From an uncultured Oscillospiraceae bacterium (GTDB taxonomy: Bacteria > Bacillota > Clostridia > Oscillospirales > Oscillospiraceae): DNA of 12,835 bases. The notes under the pieces are model-generated. The model was not told the origin of the DNA. It was given only the letters and a program-made list of their open reading frames with translations, and made no database searches. Shown here piece after piece: positions 6,019 to 12,144 of this stretch. Made by a program: the position numbers and the translations under genes. Location: contig CAJUEU010000047.1 of the NCBI GenBank assembly GCA_910585735.1, positions 1-12,835 on the forward strand, in the 5' to 3' direction. Each line of letters begins with the position of its first letter. The first letter of the stretch is position 1.

Positions 6019-6315
6019 ATGAATGGCAAAAAGAAAGAGATTCAAAAGGATATGCCGGGGACCGATCCTATGGGGCGGTGTGGGTTCTACTGCGGCTGCT
6101 GTCCAGGTTATGTAAATCAGGAGTGCGAGGGCTGTATCCCCGCCCACAAGGGGGGCGAGTGCTATAGCCGGGATTGTGTGGAACGCAAAGGGGTGGGGTT
6201 CTGCCCTCAGTGTACGGAATTCCCCTGTGAGGCCCTGTTTCAGGAGCCCCACGCCACCACACTGGACAAGGACTGGCTGGTCTGGTGGAAAAAGCGGCGG
6301 GAGCAAAAGGGATAA
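6019..6315 (+). CDS. DUF3795 cysteine-rich protein
   Basis: A 98-residue protein with 11 cysteines. The pattern CGFYCGCCPGY (21-31), ECEGC (35-39), C48, C53 with ERKGVGFCPQCTEFPCEAL (55-73) is typical of DUF3795, small proteins thought to bind zinc or an iron-sulfur cluster through their cysteines; their function is unknown. The N-terminus is lysine-rich and there is no signal peptide. GGAGGGGG lies about 6 bases before ATG 6019. The gene lies between a radical SAM gene and its usual DUF4130 partner, 43 bases ahead of the latter, so it may serve the same pathway, for example as a cluster or metal protein (inference). It has a promoter of its own within an AT-rich spacer. Confidence 0.85.
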   Translation: MNGKKKEIQKDMPGTDPMGRCGFYCGCCPGYVNQECEGCIPAHKGGECYSRDCVERKGVGFCPQCTEFPCEALFQEPHATTLDKDWLVWWKKRREQKG

Positions 6316-6358
6316 AGGTCCGGGAAAAACTACCGTTTGAAGGAAGGAGGGAGCGCGC

Positions 6359-7159
6359 TTGGAGCAGGTCTGCTACCGCTATGACGGCACCTTTGAGGGC
6401 TTTTTTACCTGCGTTTTTGAAAGTTATGTAAACAAAGAGCCCCCGGCGGAATTCCTCCTTCTGGATGACCCGGCCCTCACCCTCTGGCCGGAGAGGGTGG
6501 TGGAGACCCACCCGGCGCACGCCGAGCGGGTCCGGGAGGGGCTGGGGAAAAAGACCTCGGCCCAGTTCCGCACCCAGATGGAACGGGCCTACCTCACCTG
6601 CCTGCCCGACCGGGACATGATCCTGTACCGCCTGATCCGCCGGGGCTTTGACGAGGGGGACCGGGTGAGCCGTGACCTGACCGACCCGGATATGGCCAAG
6701 GTGACCCTGGCCCTCCAGAAAATGTGGACCGAGTGGGACCATCTGAAGGGGTTTGTCCGCTTTTCCGAGCTGGATGGCTTTCTGGTGGGGGAGATCGAGC
6801 CCAAAAACCGGGTGCTTCCTTTGCTGGCGCCCCATTTTGCCGCCCGGCTCAACGGGGAGAAGGTCATTCTCTACGACCGCACCCACCGGGAGGCCTTGTT
6901 TGCCGCTGGGTTCCGCTGGACCATCGAGCCGGTGGAGGACTTCCATATGGGCCCCGCCGGGGGGGAGGAGCTGGAGTGGCGGCGGCTGTGGAAGAGCTTT
7001 TTCAACACCATCGCCATCGAGGGGCGCATCAACCCCAAGTGCCAGGCCACCCATCTGCCCAAGCGGTACCGCCATGTGATGACCGAGTTTATGGAGGAGG
7101 AGAGGGAGCAAAAAGGGCTGCCGGGGGATATACAACCGGGAAAAAATATGGTAAGATAG
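6359..7159 (+). CDS. DUF4130 protein, probable DNA metabolism partner of the radical SAM protein
   Basis: A 266-residue soluble protein. The N-terminus YRYDGTFEGFFTCVFESY (6-23) and the C-terminal signature LEWRRLWKSFFNTIAIEGR (205-223), with N225, Q229 and LPKRYRHVMTEF (233-244), identify the DUF4130 family, annotated as probable DNA metabolism protein (TIGR03915). In other bacteria this domain is fused to a uracil-DNA glycosylase-like domain; here it stands alone. The start is TTG 6359, with GGAGG 8 bases upstream; the conserved region begins at once, so no later start fits. It lies downstream of the radical SAM/HhH gene and DUF3795. The molecular role is unproven; the linkage suggests joint processing of damaged or modified bases. 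Confidence 0.9.
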   Translation: MEQVCYRYDGTFEGFFTCVFESYVNKEPPAEFLLLDDPALTLWPERVVETHPAHAERVREGLGKKTSAQFRTQMERAYLTCLPDRDMILYRLIRRGFDEGDRVSRDLTDPDMAKVTLALQKMWTEWDHLKGFVRFSELDGFLVGEIEPKNRVLPLLAPHFAARLNGEKVILYDRTHREALFAAGFRWTIEPVEDFHMGPAGGEELEWRRLWKSFFNTIAIEGRINPKCQATHLPKRYRHVMTEFMEEEREQKGLPGDIQPGKNMVR

Positions 7160-7186
7160 AAAAATCAAAGGGGGCGGTGTGGGTCC

Positions 7187-7798
7187 ATGAATAAAAAAAT
7201 AGGCATGTATGGATCTATGGCGAATTTTGCCGCAGTGATCTGCTTTGCCCTGTCTATGCTGTTTGACCTCCACGCCGGCAGTTATTTTTTCTCTATGTTC
7301 ATTGCGTTCAGCTTTGTGCTGATGATGTGTGGGTATGCTTATTTTGCCGAACAGGAGGTAAAGTTGGCGGGCTATGCCGCCGTGGTATTTTCCGCCATCT
7401 ATACGGCCATCATATTGTTGGTCTATTTTGCGCAGCTTACAACTGTCCGGTATAGTGATTTAACGCCGCAGGCGGCCGGGCTTCTTGATTTTCAGCAGTG
7501 CGGATTATTGTTTAACTATGATCTGCTGGGATATGCCGTGATGTCGTTGGCCACGTTTTTTGCGGGATTGACTGTGACGCCGCGGACAAAAGCGGACCGA
7601 TGGCTGAAATGGTTGCTCATCATACACGGTGTGTTTTTTCTGTCCTGCCTCATTGTTCCCATGCTTGGACTGTTCAAAGCGGGCGGCCCAACGTGGATAG
7701 GCGTGGCGGTATTGGAATTCTGGTGTGTTTATTTTTGCCCCATCAGTATTTTATCGTATTTGTATTTTGCCCGTTGTAAGGAGCGGCCGCCCTGTTAA
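7187..7798 (+). CDS. Six-TM membrane protein, unknown function
   Basis: A 203-residue integral membrane protein with six hydrophobic segments at roughly 11-30, 33-53, 59-82, 108-130, 141-163 and 168-193 and short polar loops; the C-terminus (ARCKERPPC) is basic and probably cytoplasmic. I do not recognise the family. The start ATG 7187 has only a distant G-rich stretch (7168-7176), so its ribosome site is weak. It begins 28 bp after the DUF4130 stop and could be cotranscribed. Codons are clearly more AT-rich than in the genes on both sides (many TTT, ATT and TAT), which hints at a different origin. A bidirectional terminator ends the unit. Confidence 0.8.
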   Translation: MNKKIGMYGSMANFAAVICFALSMLFDLHAGSYFFSMFIAFSFVLMMCGYAYFAEQEVKLAGYAAVVFSAIYTAIILLVYFAQLTTVRYSDLTPQAAGLLDFQQCGLLFNYDLLGYAVMSLATFFAGLTVTPRTKADRWLKWLLIIHGVFFLSCLIVPMLGLFKAGGPTWIGVAVLEFWCVYFCPISILSYLYFARCKERPPC

Positions 7799-7810
7799 GA
7801 GAAGGGGGAC

Positions 7811-7853
7811 AAAAATGATCATCCGCCGGGAATTGGCGGATGATCATTTTTTT
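7811..7853. terminator. Bidirectional intrinsic terminator between convergent genes
   Basis: A perfect stem (core ATGATCATCCGCC/GGCGGATGATCAT, extended by A-T pairs to 16 bp) with loop GGGAATT. T-tracts follow on the plus strand (to 7853) and on the minus strand (TTTTTGT). It serves both the membrane protein gene ending at 7798 and the SLH gene ending at 7880. Confidence 0.93.
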
Positions 7854-7879
7854 ATGGGGTCCGGCGAGGAGCGGGAATG

Positions 7880-9160
7880 TCAGGTGCGGGGGATGGCGGG
7901 AGCGCCCGGGATCTGGTTGTTGACATCCACAAACAGGGCCTTCAGCTCCTGGCCGTTCCCGCTGAGCTGATAGAATACGTTGGGGATGTATGCCCCATCC
8001 CCGTTCTGCTCGGCCAGCCAGAGGGAGGCTGAAGCGATGCCTGACCGCCGGGAGGAATCAAAGAAAATGATGGTGGTTTTATCGAGGGAAAACTCACCAG
8101 ACTGGCTGCCATCGGCTTTTTGGAGAAGAAGCGTATTCTGGCCATCGAAGGCAATGACGGCCCCAACATCGGGGATGGGAGTGATCTGGTCGACGTGGCC
8201 GTCCCCCAGGTCTAAATAGGAGATGGCGGTCCCGGCGGTATAGCTGCCGGAGGAGGTGGTAAGCACGGTGACAGTTTCTTCTCCATTCCATAGGTCAAAG
8301 GTGGTAAGGATGGCTTTGTGCTCAGGGGAATAGACAGAGCAAGAATGGGAGGTGATGTAGCCGTACCGGGCAACAGGAGCAGGGAGCTCCGACGGTTGGG
8401 TGGGTTCGGGGGACGGGGGAGGCGTGGGCTCCTGAGAGGGCGCGGGGGAAGGCGTGACCTCGGAGGAGGGCTCCGGGCTGGGGGTGGGCAGAAGGTCATC
8501 GGGGATGACCTTGTCCCCGCTTACCGTCTGGAAGGCACGGTACAGAATGGCGGCGGCCTCGGCCCGGGTGATGGTGCCCTGGCCCCGGAAGGTGCCGTCG
8601 TTGTAGCCCCTGATAATATCGTGCTCCACCGCCAGGGCCACATAGGGCCGCGCCACTTCCGAGATGGAGGCGAGGTCGCTGAACATAGTGGAGAGAAGGC
8701 TCAGGTCAGCCTTTGCGGGGTCAAACCCCCGCAGCTTGACCACCGCCACCGCCATGTCCTCCCGAAGGGCGCCGCTGAAGGGGTAAAACCAGAGCTGTCC
8801 CATGGACCGGTAAGCGGTCATATAGGGCCGGGCGGTCTCGATGTAAGGGCTGGACCAATGGCTCAGGGCGACGTCGGCGTAGCTGCTCTCCCCGGCGGGA
8901 AGGGGGACCAGGCCGGCGGCCATGACCATGATCTTGGCGAACTCCTCCCGGGTGACGGTTTTTTCGGGATAAAATTTTCCATCGGGATAGCCGCTGATGG
9001 CGCCGCGGCTCACCAGCTCCTCAATGCAGTCATAGGCCCAATGGGTGGAGGGGACGTCGGAAAAATGCTGGACGGGGGCTTTCCCTGCCGCGAAGCCGGA
9101 GGAGCAGAGGGAGAGAAGCAGCGCCAGCGCCACGGCCAGGGAGCGGACAGAACGTTTCAT
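7880..9160 (-). CDS. Secreted S-layer homology (SLH) domain protein
   Basis: A 426-residue protein with a signal peptide at residues 1-25 (basic start, hydrophobic core, SGFAAGKA at the likely cleavage site). Three SLH domains follow: about 32-85 (HFSDVPSTHWAYD, GYPDGKFYP, TREEFAKI), a degenerate second at about 93-145, and about 158-213 (FSDLASI, GYNDGTFRG, TRAEAAAIL). A Pro/Ser/Thr/Glu linker at about 223-263 leads to a C-terminal domain of about 160 residues that I do not recognise. SLH domains bind pyruvylated secondary cell-wall polymers, so the protein should be anchored to the cell surface. The start ATG 9160 has a perfect AAAGGAGGT 7 bases away. No promoter is visible just upstream; a structured element (9232-9440) lies there. 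Confidence 0.93.
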   Translation of the reverse strand: MKRSVRSLAVALALLLSLCSSGFAAGKAPVQHFSDVPSTHWAYDCIEELVSRGAISGYPDGKFYPEKTVTREEFAKIMVMAAGLVPLPAGESSYADVALSHWSSPYIETARPYMTAYRSMGQLWFYPFSGALREDMAVAVVKLRGFDPAKADLSLLSTMFSDLASISEVARPYVALAVEHDIIRGYNDGTFRGQGTITRAEAAAILYRAFQTVSGDKVIPDDLLPTPSPEPSSEVTPSPAPSQEPTPPPSPEPTQPSELPAPVARYGYITSHSCSVYSPEHKAILTTFDLWNGEETVTVLTTSSGSYTAGTAISYLDLGDGHVDQITPIPDVGAVIAFDGQNTLLLQKADGSQSGEFSLDKTTIIFFDSSRRSGIASASLWLAEQNGDGAYIPNVFYQLSGNGQELKALFVDVNNQIPGAPAIPRT

Positions 9161-9196
9161 AGGGGGGACCTCCTTTAATTTTTCTCACGGGGGGTA

Positions 9197-9214
9197 GGGG
9201 GGCAAAGCCCCCCC
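9197..9214 (-). other. GC hairpin in the SLH gene leader
   Basis: GGGGGGC-AAA-GCCCCCC on the plus strand, with a further G-run at 9189-9194 that could pair alternatively. On the minus strand it lies about 25 bases upstream of the ribosome site of the SLH gene, so it is part of the 5' leader. It has no T-tract. Confidence 0.4.
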
Positions 9215-9231
9215 TTTCCCTTCTCCGCGAG

Positions 9232-9276
9232 GAAAAACAAAACGTGCTATGCGGGCATGGCCCCAGCACAGCACGT
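9232..9276 (-). terminator. Intrinsic terminator or attenuator upstream of the SLH gene
   Basis: Minus-strand arms ACGTGCT and AGCACGT enclose an inner GGGC-CAT-GCCC helix and are followed by TTTTGTTTTT. It faces the SLH gene, so it ends the candidate RNA or attenuates SLH transcription. Confidence 0.7.
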
Positions 9277-9305
9277 AAAAATAGCAACACATACGCTAAA
9301 AACCC

Positions 9306-9335
9306 TTGCCAGATAACAGGCACACAGGGTATAAT
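9306..9335 (+). promoter_or_regulatory. Plus-strand promoter candidate for trxB
   Basis: TTGCCA (9306-9311), an 18-bp spacer and TATAAT (9330-9335), about 175 bases upstream of the trxB ATG. The leader would contain the strong stem at 9382-9417. The -10 lies inside one of the stems of the opposite-strand RNA candidate, so one of the two readings may be coincidental. Confidence 0.45.
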
Positions 9336-9442
9336 AGCGCTGTGGTACGGTTTTCCGTTGTGTGGGTGGTGGCTTCACCCGCGCAGGCCCGTGAGTACGG
9401 CAATACTCACGGGCTGCCCACTATTTTGTTTTCCTCGGTTCT

Positions 9443-9471
9443 ATTTTACTCTATATGGAAGAGCTTGGCAA
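9443..9471 (-). promoter_or_regulatory. Minus-strand promoter of the candidate RNA / SLH leader
   Basis: TTGCCA (9471-9466), a 17-bp spacer and TAAAAT (9448-9443), with transcription expected to begin near 9436. It is the only good minus-strand promoter found between the SLH gene and trxB. Confidence 0.6.
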
Positions 9472-9510
9472 GTCTTTTTCACTGTGATTTTTGATTGGGA
9501 GGGTTTTACC

Positions 9511-10419
9511 ATGTATGACATTTTGATCGTGGGGGGCGGGACCGCGGGACTTACCGCCGCCATCTATGCCCGGCGGGCGGGCAGGACCGTGCTGGTGCTG
9601 GAGGGAAATTCCCTGGGGGGACAGATCACCTCCTCTCCTCTGGTGGAGAACTACCCCGGAGTGCCTGCGGTGAGCGGGGCCGAATACGCCCAGGCCCTGC
9701 ACGGCCAGGCCACCGCGCTGGGTGCTGAGGTGAGGTTTGGAAAGGTCACCGCCGCCGAAAAGACGGAGGACGGGTTTGTGCTCACCGTCCGCAAAAAGAC
9801 TTACGAGGGCAAGGCGCTTATTCTGTGTACCGGCTCCAGGCACCGGCACCTGGGCCTTGACCGGGAGGAGGCCCTCATTGGCCGGGGAGTGAGCTACTGC
9901 GCCACCTGCGACGGAGCCTTTTTCAAGGACATGGATGTGGCGGTGGCCGGGGGGGGAGACAGCGCCCTTCAATCCGCCCTCTACCTGTCTGCCCACTGCC
10001 GGAAGGTGTACCTGATCCACCGCCGCGATGCGCTCCGGGCGGAGAAGGCCCACGTCACCGCCATGGAGGGCCGGGAGAACATCGAGCCCCTGCTGGGCTG
10101 GACGGTGTCCGCTCTCCAGGGGGAAGAGTCCCTCACCGGCCTGACCCTCACCGCCCCCCAGACCGGGGAGACCAAGGATCTGGCGGTGTCCGGGCTCTTT
10201 GTGGCCGTGGGGCAGGAGCCGGAAAACGGCCCCTTTGCTTCCCTGGCCGACCTGGATGAATACGGGTACTTTACCGCCGGGGAGGACTGCCTGACCAGGA
10301 CCCCGGGGGTTTTCGCGGCGGGGGACTGTCGGCAGAAGTCCCTCCGCCAGCTCACCACCGCCGCCGCTGACGGCTCGGTGGCCGCCACGGCGGCCTGCCG
10401 CTGGCTGGACGCCCAATGA
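9511..10419 (+). CDS. trxB: Thioredoxin reductase-like NADPH flavoprotein
   Basis: A 302-residue enzyme of normal family length. The N-terminal FAD site is ILIVGGGTAGLTAAIYA (4-20), the redox-active disulfide is C130-A-T-C133 in SYCATCDGAFF, the NADPH site is AVAGGGDSALQSALYL (144-159) with IHRRD (169-173), and the C-terminal FAD motif is GVFAAGDC with RQLTTAAADG. It would reduce thioredoxin or a related thiol protein in the cytoplasm using NADPH; no thioredoxin gene is in the window, so the partner is unknown and it may be a second, specialised copy. The start ATG 9511 has GGGAGGG 7 bases upstream; the frame is open further upstream but without family sequence. The following hydrolase gene overlaps or abuts its stop. 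Confidence 0.93.
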   Translation: MYDILIVGGGTAGLTAAIYARRAGRTVLVLEGNSLGGQITSSPLVENYPGVPAVSGAEYAQALHGQATALGAEVRFGKVTAAEKTEDGFVLTVRKKTYEGKALILCTGSRHRHLGLDREEALIGRGVSYCATCDGAFFKDMDVAVAGGGDSALQSALYLSAHCRKVYLIHRRDALRAEKAHVTAMEGRENIEPLLGWTVSALQGEESLTGLTLTAPQTGETKDLAVSGLFVAVGQEPENGPFASLADLDEYGYFTAGEDCLTRTPGVFAAGDCRQKSLRQLTTAAADGSVAATAACRWLDAQ

Positions 10420-10430
10420 GGAAGCGGGCC

Positions 10431-11387
10431 ATGAAAAAGCCGGGGCGGGGAAAGCGGCTTCTGGTGACGGTGGCTGCCGTCCTGCTTCTGCTGGTGGGGT
10501 CGGTCTACCTGATCCACCGGGTGGAGCTGAACCGGGAGGCCTCCCTTCTGACTCCCATGGGGGAGTTGGTGAAGGTGGAGGGCCACACCATGAGCGTCTA
10601 CACCGCCGGGGAGGGGGAACAGACGCTGGTGTTCCTGTCCGGGGCGGGCACCTGCTCCCCCATTCTGGATTTCAAGTCTCTCACCGACCTGCTCTCGGAG
10701 GACTACCGGGTGGCCGTGGTGGAGAAATTCGGTTACGGATTCAGCGAGGACCCGGTCCGGGGCCGGGATCTGGAGACCGTGCTGGAGGACACCCGGGCCG
10801 CTTTGGAGGCGGCCGGGCTGGAGGGGCCCTACGTGCTCTGCCCCCACTCTATGTCGGGGATCGAGGCCCTTTACTGGGCCCAGACCTACCCCGAGGAGGT
10901 GGAGGCCATCATCGGCCTGGACATGGCGGTGCCCGGCCATTATGAGGAGATGAGGGTGAACCTTCCCCTGCTGCGGCTGGGCCAGCTGGGAGCCCGGCTG
11001 GGGATCGCCCGGCTGATCCCCAGCCTTGCGGAGAGCGACGCCATCCGCTTTGGGACCCTCACCGGGGAGGAGCGGGACATTTACCGGGCCCTCTTCTACA
11101 AGGGGACGGCCACCGGGGCCATGCTCCGGGAGGCGGCTGCCATCCGGGAGAGCGCCCGGCTGGTGGGGGAGGGAGAGGTCCCTCAGATCCCCATGCTGTT
11201 TTTCCTGTCCAATGGGGAGGGCACCGGCTTTGACACCGAAGCCTGGCGGCAGATCGCCGGAGACTATCTGGCCCAGGTAAGGGAATGGTGGCGGGTCGAG
11301 CTGGACTGCCCCCACTATGTACATGACCACCAGTACCGTTTTATCAGCTGGGAGATCAAAAGCTTCCTGAATTGGTTTGGAGCGTAG
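10431..11387 (+). CDS. Membrane-anchored alpha/beta hydrolase
   Basis: A 318-residue protein with a basic start and one hydrophobic segment (about 10-30, LLVTVAAVLLLLVGSVYLI), so it is probably anchored with its catalytic domain outside. The fold is shown by LVFLSGAGTCSP (oxyanion loop), VVEKFGYGFSE and a nucleophile elbow PHSMSG, where the usual GHSMGG has Pro and Ser in place of the Gly residues; CPHYVHDHQY near the C-terminus probably supplies the catalytic His. The substrate is unknown. ATG 10431 is preferred (GAGGA 8 bases upstream); ATG 10416, which overlaps the trxB stop as ATGA, would add five residues and rely on translational coupling. The tight linkage with trxB suggests one transcript. 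Confidence 0.87.
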   Translation: MKKPGRGKRLLVTVAAVLLLLVGSVYLIHRVELNREASLLTPMGELVKVEGHTMSVYTAGEGEQTLVFLSGAGTCSPILDFKSLTDLLSEDYRVAVVEKFGYGFSEDPVRGRDLETVLEDTRAALEAAGLEGPYVLCPHSMSGIEALYWAQTYPEEVEAIIGLDMAVPGHYEEMRVNLPLLRLGQLGARLGIARLIPSLAESDAIRFGTLTGEERDIYRALFYKGTATGAMLREAAAIRESARLVGEGEVPQIPMLFFLSNGEGTGFDTEAWRQIAGDYLAQVREWWRVELDCPHYVHDHQYRFISWEIKSFLNWFGA

Positions 11388-11429
11388 GGACAAAATCTCC
11401 GGCCGGGGGCACATTTCCAGTGCTTTCTC

Positions 11430-11458
11430 TTGACATTCCTGATAAAATCGGTTATGCT
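11430..11458 (+). promoter_or_regulatory. Promoter of the BlaI/MecI-like gene
   Basis: TTGACA (11430-11435), a 17-bp spacer and TATGCT (11453-11458), 45 bases before ATG 11503. A perfect inverted repeat, ATTCCTGAT (11435-11443) and ATCAGGAAT (11481-11489), brackets the -10 and the expected start site and may be the operator. Confidence 0.7.
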
Positions 11459-11502
11459 AACAGAAATAAAGTGTCTAAAAATCAGGAATTGAGGGATTCG
11501 CT

Positions 11503-11838
11503 ATGTCTGATTATACAAGCCGCCGCATTTCGGAAGCTGAGTTGTCCGTTATGGAAATTCTGTGGGAGATCGGGAAGCCTATGGCCGCCAAGGACCTCCA
11601 GGTGATCCTGAAGGAACGCCGGGGCTGGGAGCGTACCACGGTACGGTCCTTGCTCACCCGTCTCCAGGAGAAGGGGTCGGTGACCTCGGAGAAGGTGGAC
11701 GACGTAGCCACCTACGCGCCTACCTTTACCAAGGCGGAGTACGGCTGGGACCTGGCCGAGGTACTGGTGGACCGGCTCTACGAGCGGGACGCCGCCAAGC
11801 TGGTGGCCGCCTTGAAGGAACACGGCGTACTGGCCTGA
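11503..11838 (+). CDS. BlaI/MecI/CopY-family transcriptional repressor
   Basis: A 111-residue winged-helix regulator of the penicillinase-repressor family: ISEAELSVMEILWEIGKP (9-26) and WERTTVRSLLTRLQEKG (42-58) form the DNA-binding part, then the wing (VTSEKVDDVATYAPTFTK) and a C-terminal dimerisation helix (LVDRLYERDAAKLVAAL). BlaI/MecI proteins repress beta-lactamase or cell-wall stress genes and are inactivated by cleavage through a BlaR1/MecR1 sensor protease; others respond to copper. No sensor or target gene lies beside it: a terminator follows and typA is next. GAGGG lies 7 bases before the start. It is probably autoregulated through the inverted repeat in its promoter; its regulon is unknown. 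Confidence 0.92.
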   Translation: MSDYTSRRISEAELSVMEILWEIGKPMAAKDLQVILKERRGWERTTVRSLLTRLQEKGSVTSEKVDDVATYAPTFTKAEYGWDLAEVLVDRLYERDAAKLVAALKEHGVLA

Positions 11839-11853
11839 TAGGGAAGTGAAAGG

Positions 11854-11894
11854 GACCCTGCTTTTGGAGACAAAAGCAGGGTCTTGTTATTTTC
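11854..11894 (+). terminator. Intrinsic terminator of the BlaI-like gene
   Basis: A perfect 13-bp stem, GACCCTGCTTTTG/CAAAAGCAGGGTC, with loop GAGA, followed by TTGTTATTTTC. It starts 15 bases after the stop codon. Confidence 0.9.
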
Positions 11895-11962
11895 GCCAGA
11901 TTCCTCAAAGGGGCGGAGGGCCGATTTGGGCGTGCTTCCTTTGACTTTTTGTTGGAAAACGG

Positions 11963-11991
11963 TTGATTTTCTCCCTTTTGTGAGGTATAAT
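11963..11991 (+). promoter_or_regulatory. Promoter of typA with a long leader
   Basis: TTGATT (11963-11968), a 17-bp spacer and TATAAT (11986-11991). Transcription would start near 12000, giving a leader of about 320 nt before typA that contains the decayed typA copy and the hairpin cluster. Confidence 0.75.
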
Positions 11992-12057
11992 ACCAATTTG
12001 TGTGTAAGGAAGAGAAAAACGTAAGGCTTCAAAGGGGTGTGGCCGGAGAGGCTATGT

Positions 12058-12144
12058 CCGTGAAGGAGCGTACAGATTATGCGGAACAACAGGCCTTGTA
12101 ACGCTGCCATCCTTGCCCACGTCGTCGGAGCAAAGCCCGCTTAG
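12058..12144 (+). pseudogene. Decayed duplicate of the typA ribosome site and 5' end; possible leader peptide
   Basis: Bases 12058-12122 align without gaps to 12297-12361 (53 of 65 identical, offset 239), covering CCGTGAAGGAG, the ATG and the first codons of typA. From ATG 12079 the frame reads 21 codons (MRNNRPCNAAILAHVVGAKP, then A and TAG at 12142), parallel to MQNNKLRNVAIIAHVDHGKT in typA. Ribosome site and start are intact, so a 21-residue leader peptide could be made. The identity ends where the hairpin-rich segment begins. Confidence 0.7.

Larger units (their letters stand above)
9232..9440 (-). ncRNA. Candidate structured RNA of about 200 nt (ncRNA or leader)
   Basis: On the minus strand a promoter (9471-9443) is followed by stacked stems. 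In order: GCCCGTGAGTA with TACTCACGGGC (about 9387-9416); GGGTG with CACCC (about 9364-9380); ACGG-AAAA-CCGT (about 9345-9360); a long stem with CACA, CGCTA, CCCT and TGCC on one side and GGCA, AGGG, TAGCG and TGTG on the other (about 9286-9345); and a terminator hairpin with arms ACGTGCT/AGCACGT (9242-9276) followed by TTTTGTTTTT. The density of stems and the bracketing promoter and terminator suggest an RNA. It does not look like 6S, SRP or tmRNA to me. Read-through would enter the SLH gene 72 nt later, so it could instead be an attenuator leader. Confidence 0.55.

Noticed and set aside
6068..7273. A 401-codon minus-strand frame
   Set aside because: It lies antisense to the DUF3795 and DUF4130 genes, whose motifs are clear; its translation is low-complexity in Pro, Gly and His.
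7725..7970. Plus-strand frame spanning the terminator at 7811-7853
   Set aside because: It reads through a strong bidirectional terminator and overlaps two convincing genes out of frame.
9050..9160. Lipoprotein signal in the SLH protein (LSLC near residue 19)
   Set aside because: The residue before Cys is Leu, not Gly/Ala/Ser, and a normal signal-peptidase I site (GFAAGKA) follows.
9360..9385. Resemblance of the plus strand to a T-box antiterminator (GGGTGGT...CCGCG)
   Set aside because: The core is interrupted and no specifier stem or aminoacid-related gene is present.
9232..9440. 6S RNA or SRP RNA for the structured region
   Set aside because: The stems are arranged side by side rather than as one long rod with a central bubble, and the SRP GGAA-type loop motif is missing.
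9981..11414. A 477-codon minus-strand frame
   Set aside because: It lies antisense to trxB and the hydrolase, both with full catalytic motifs; no ribosome site or known domain.
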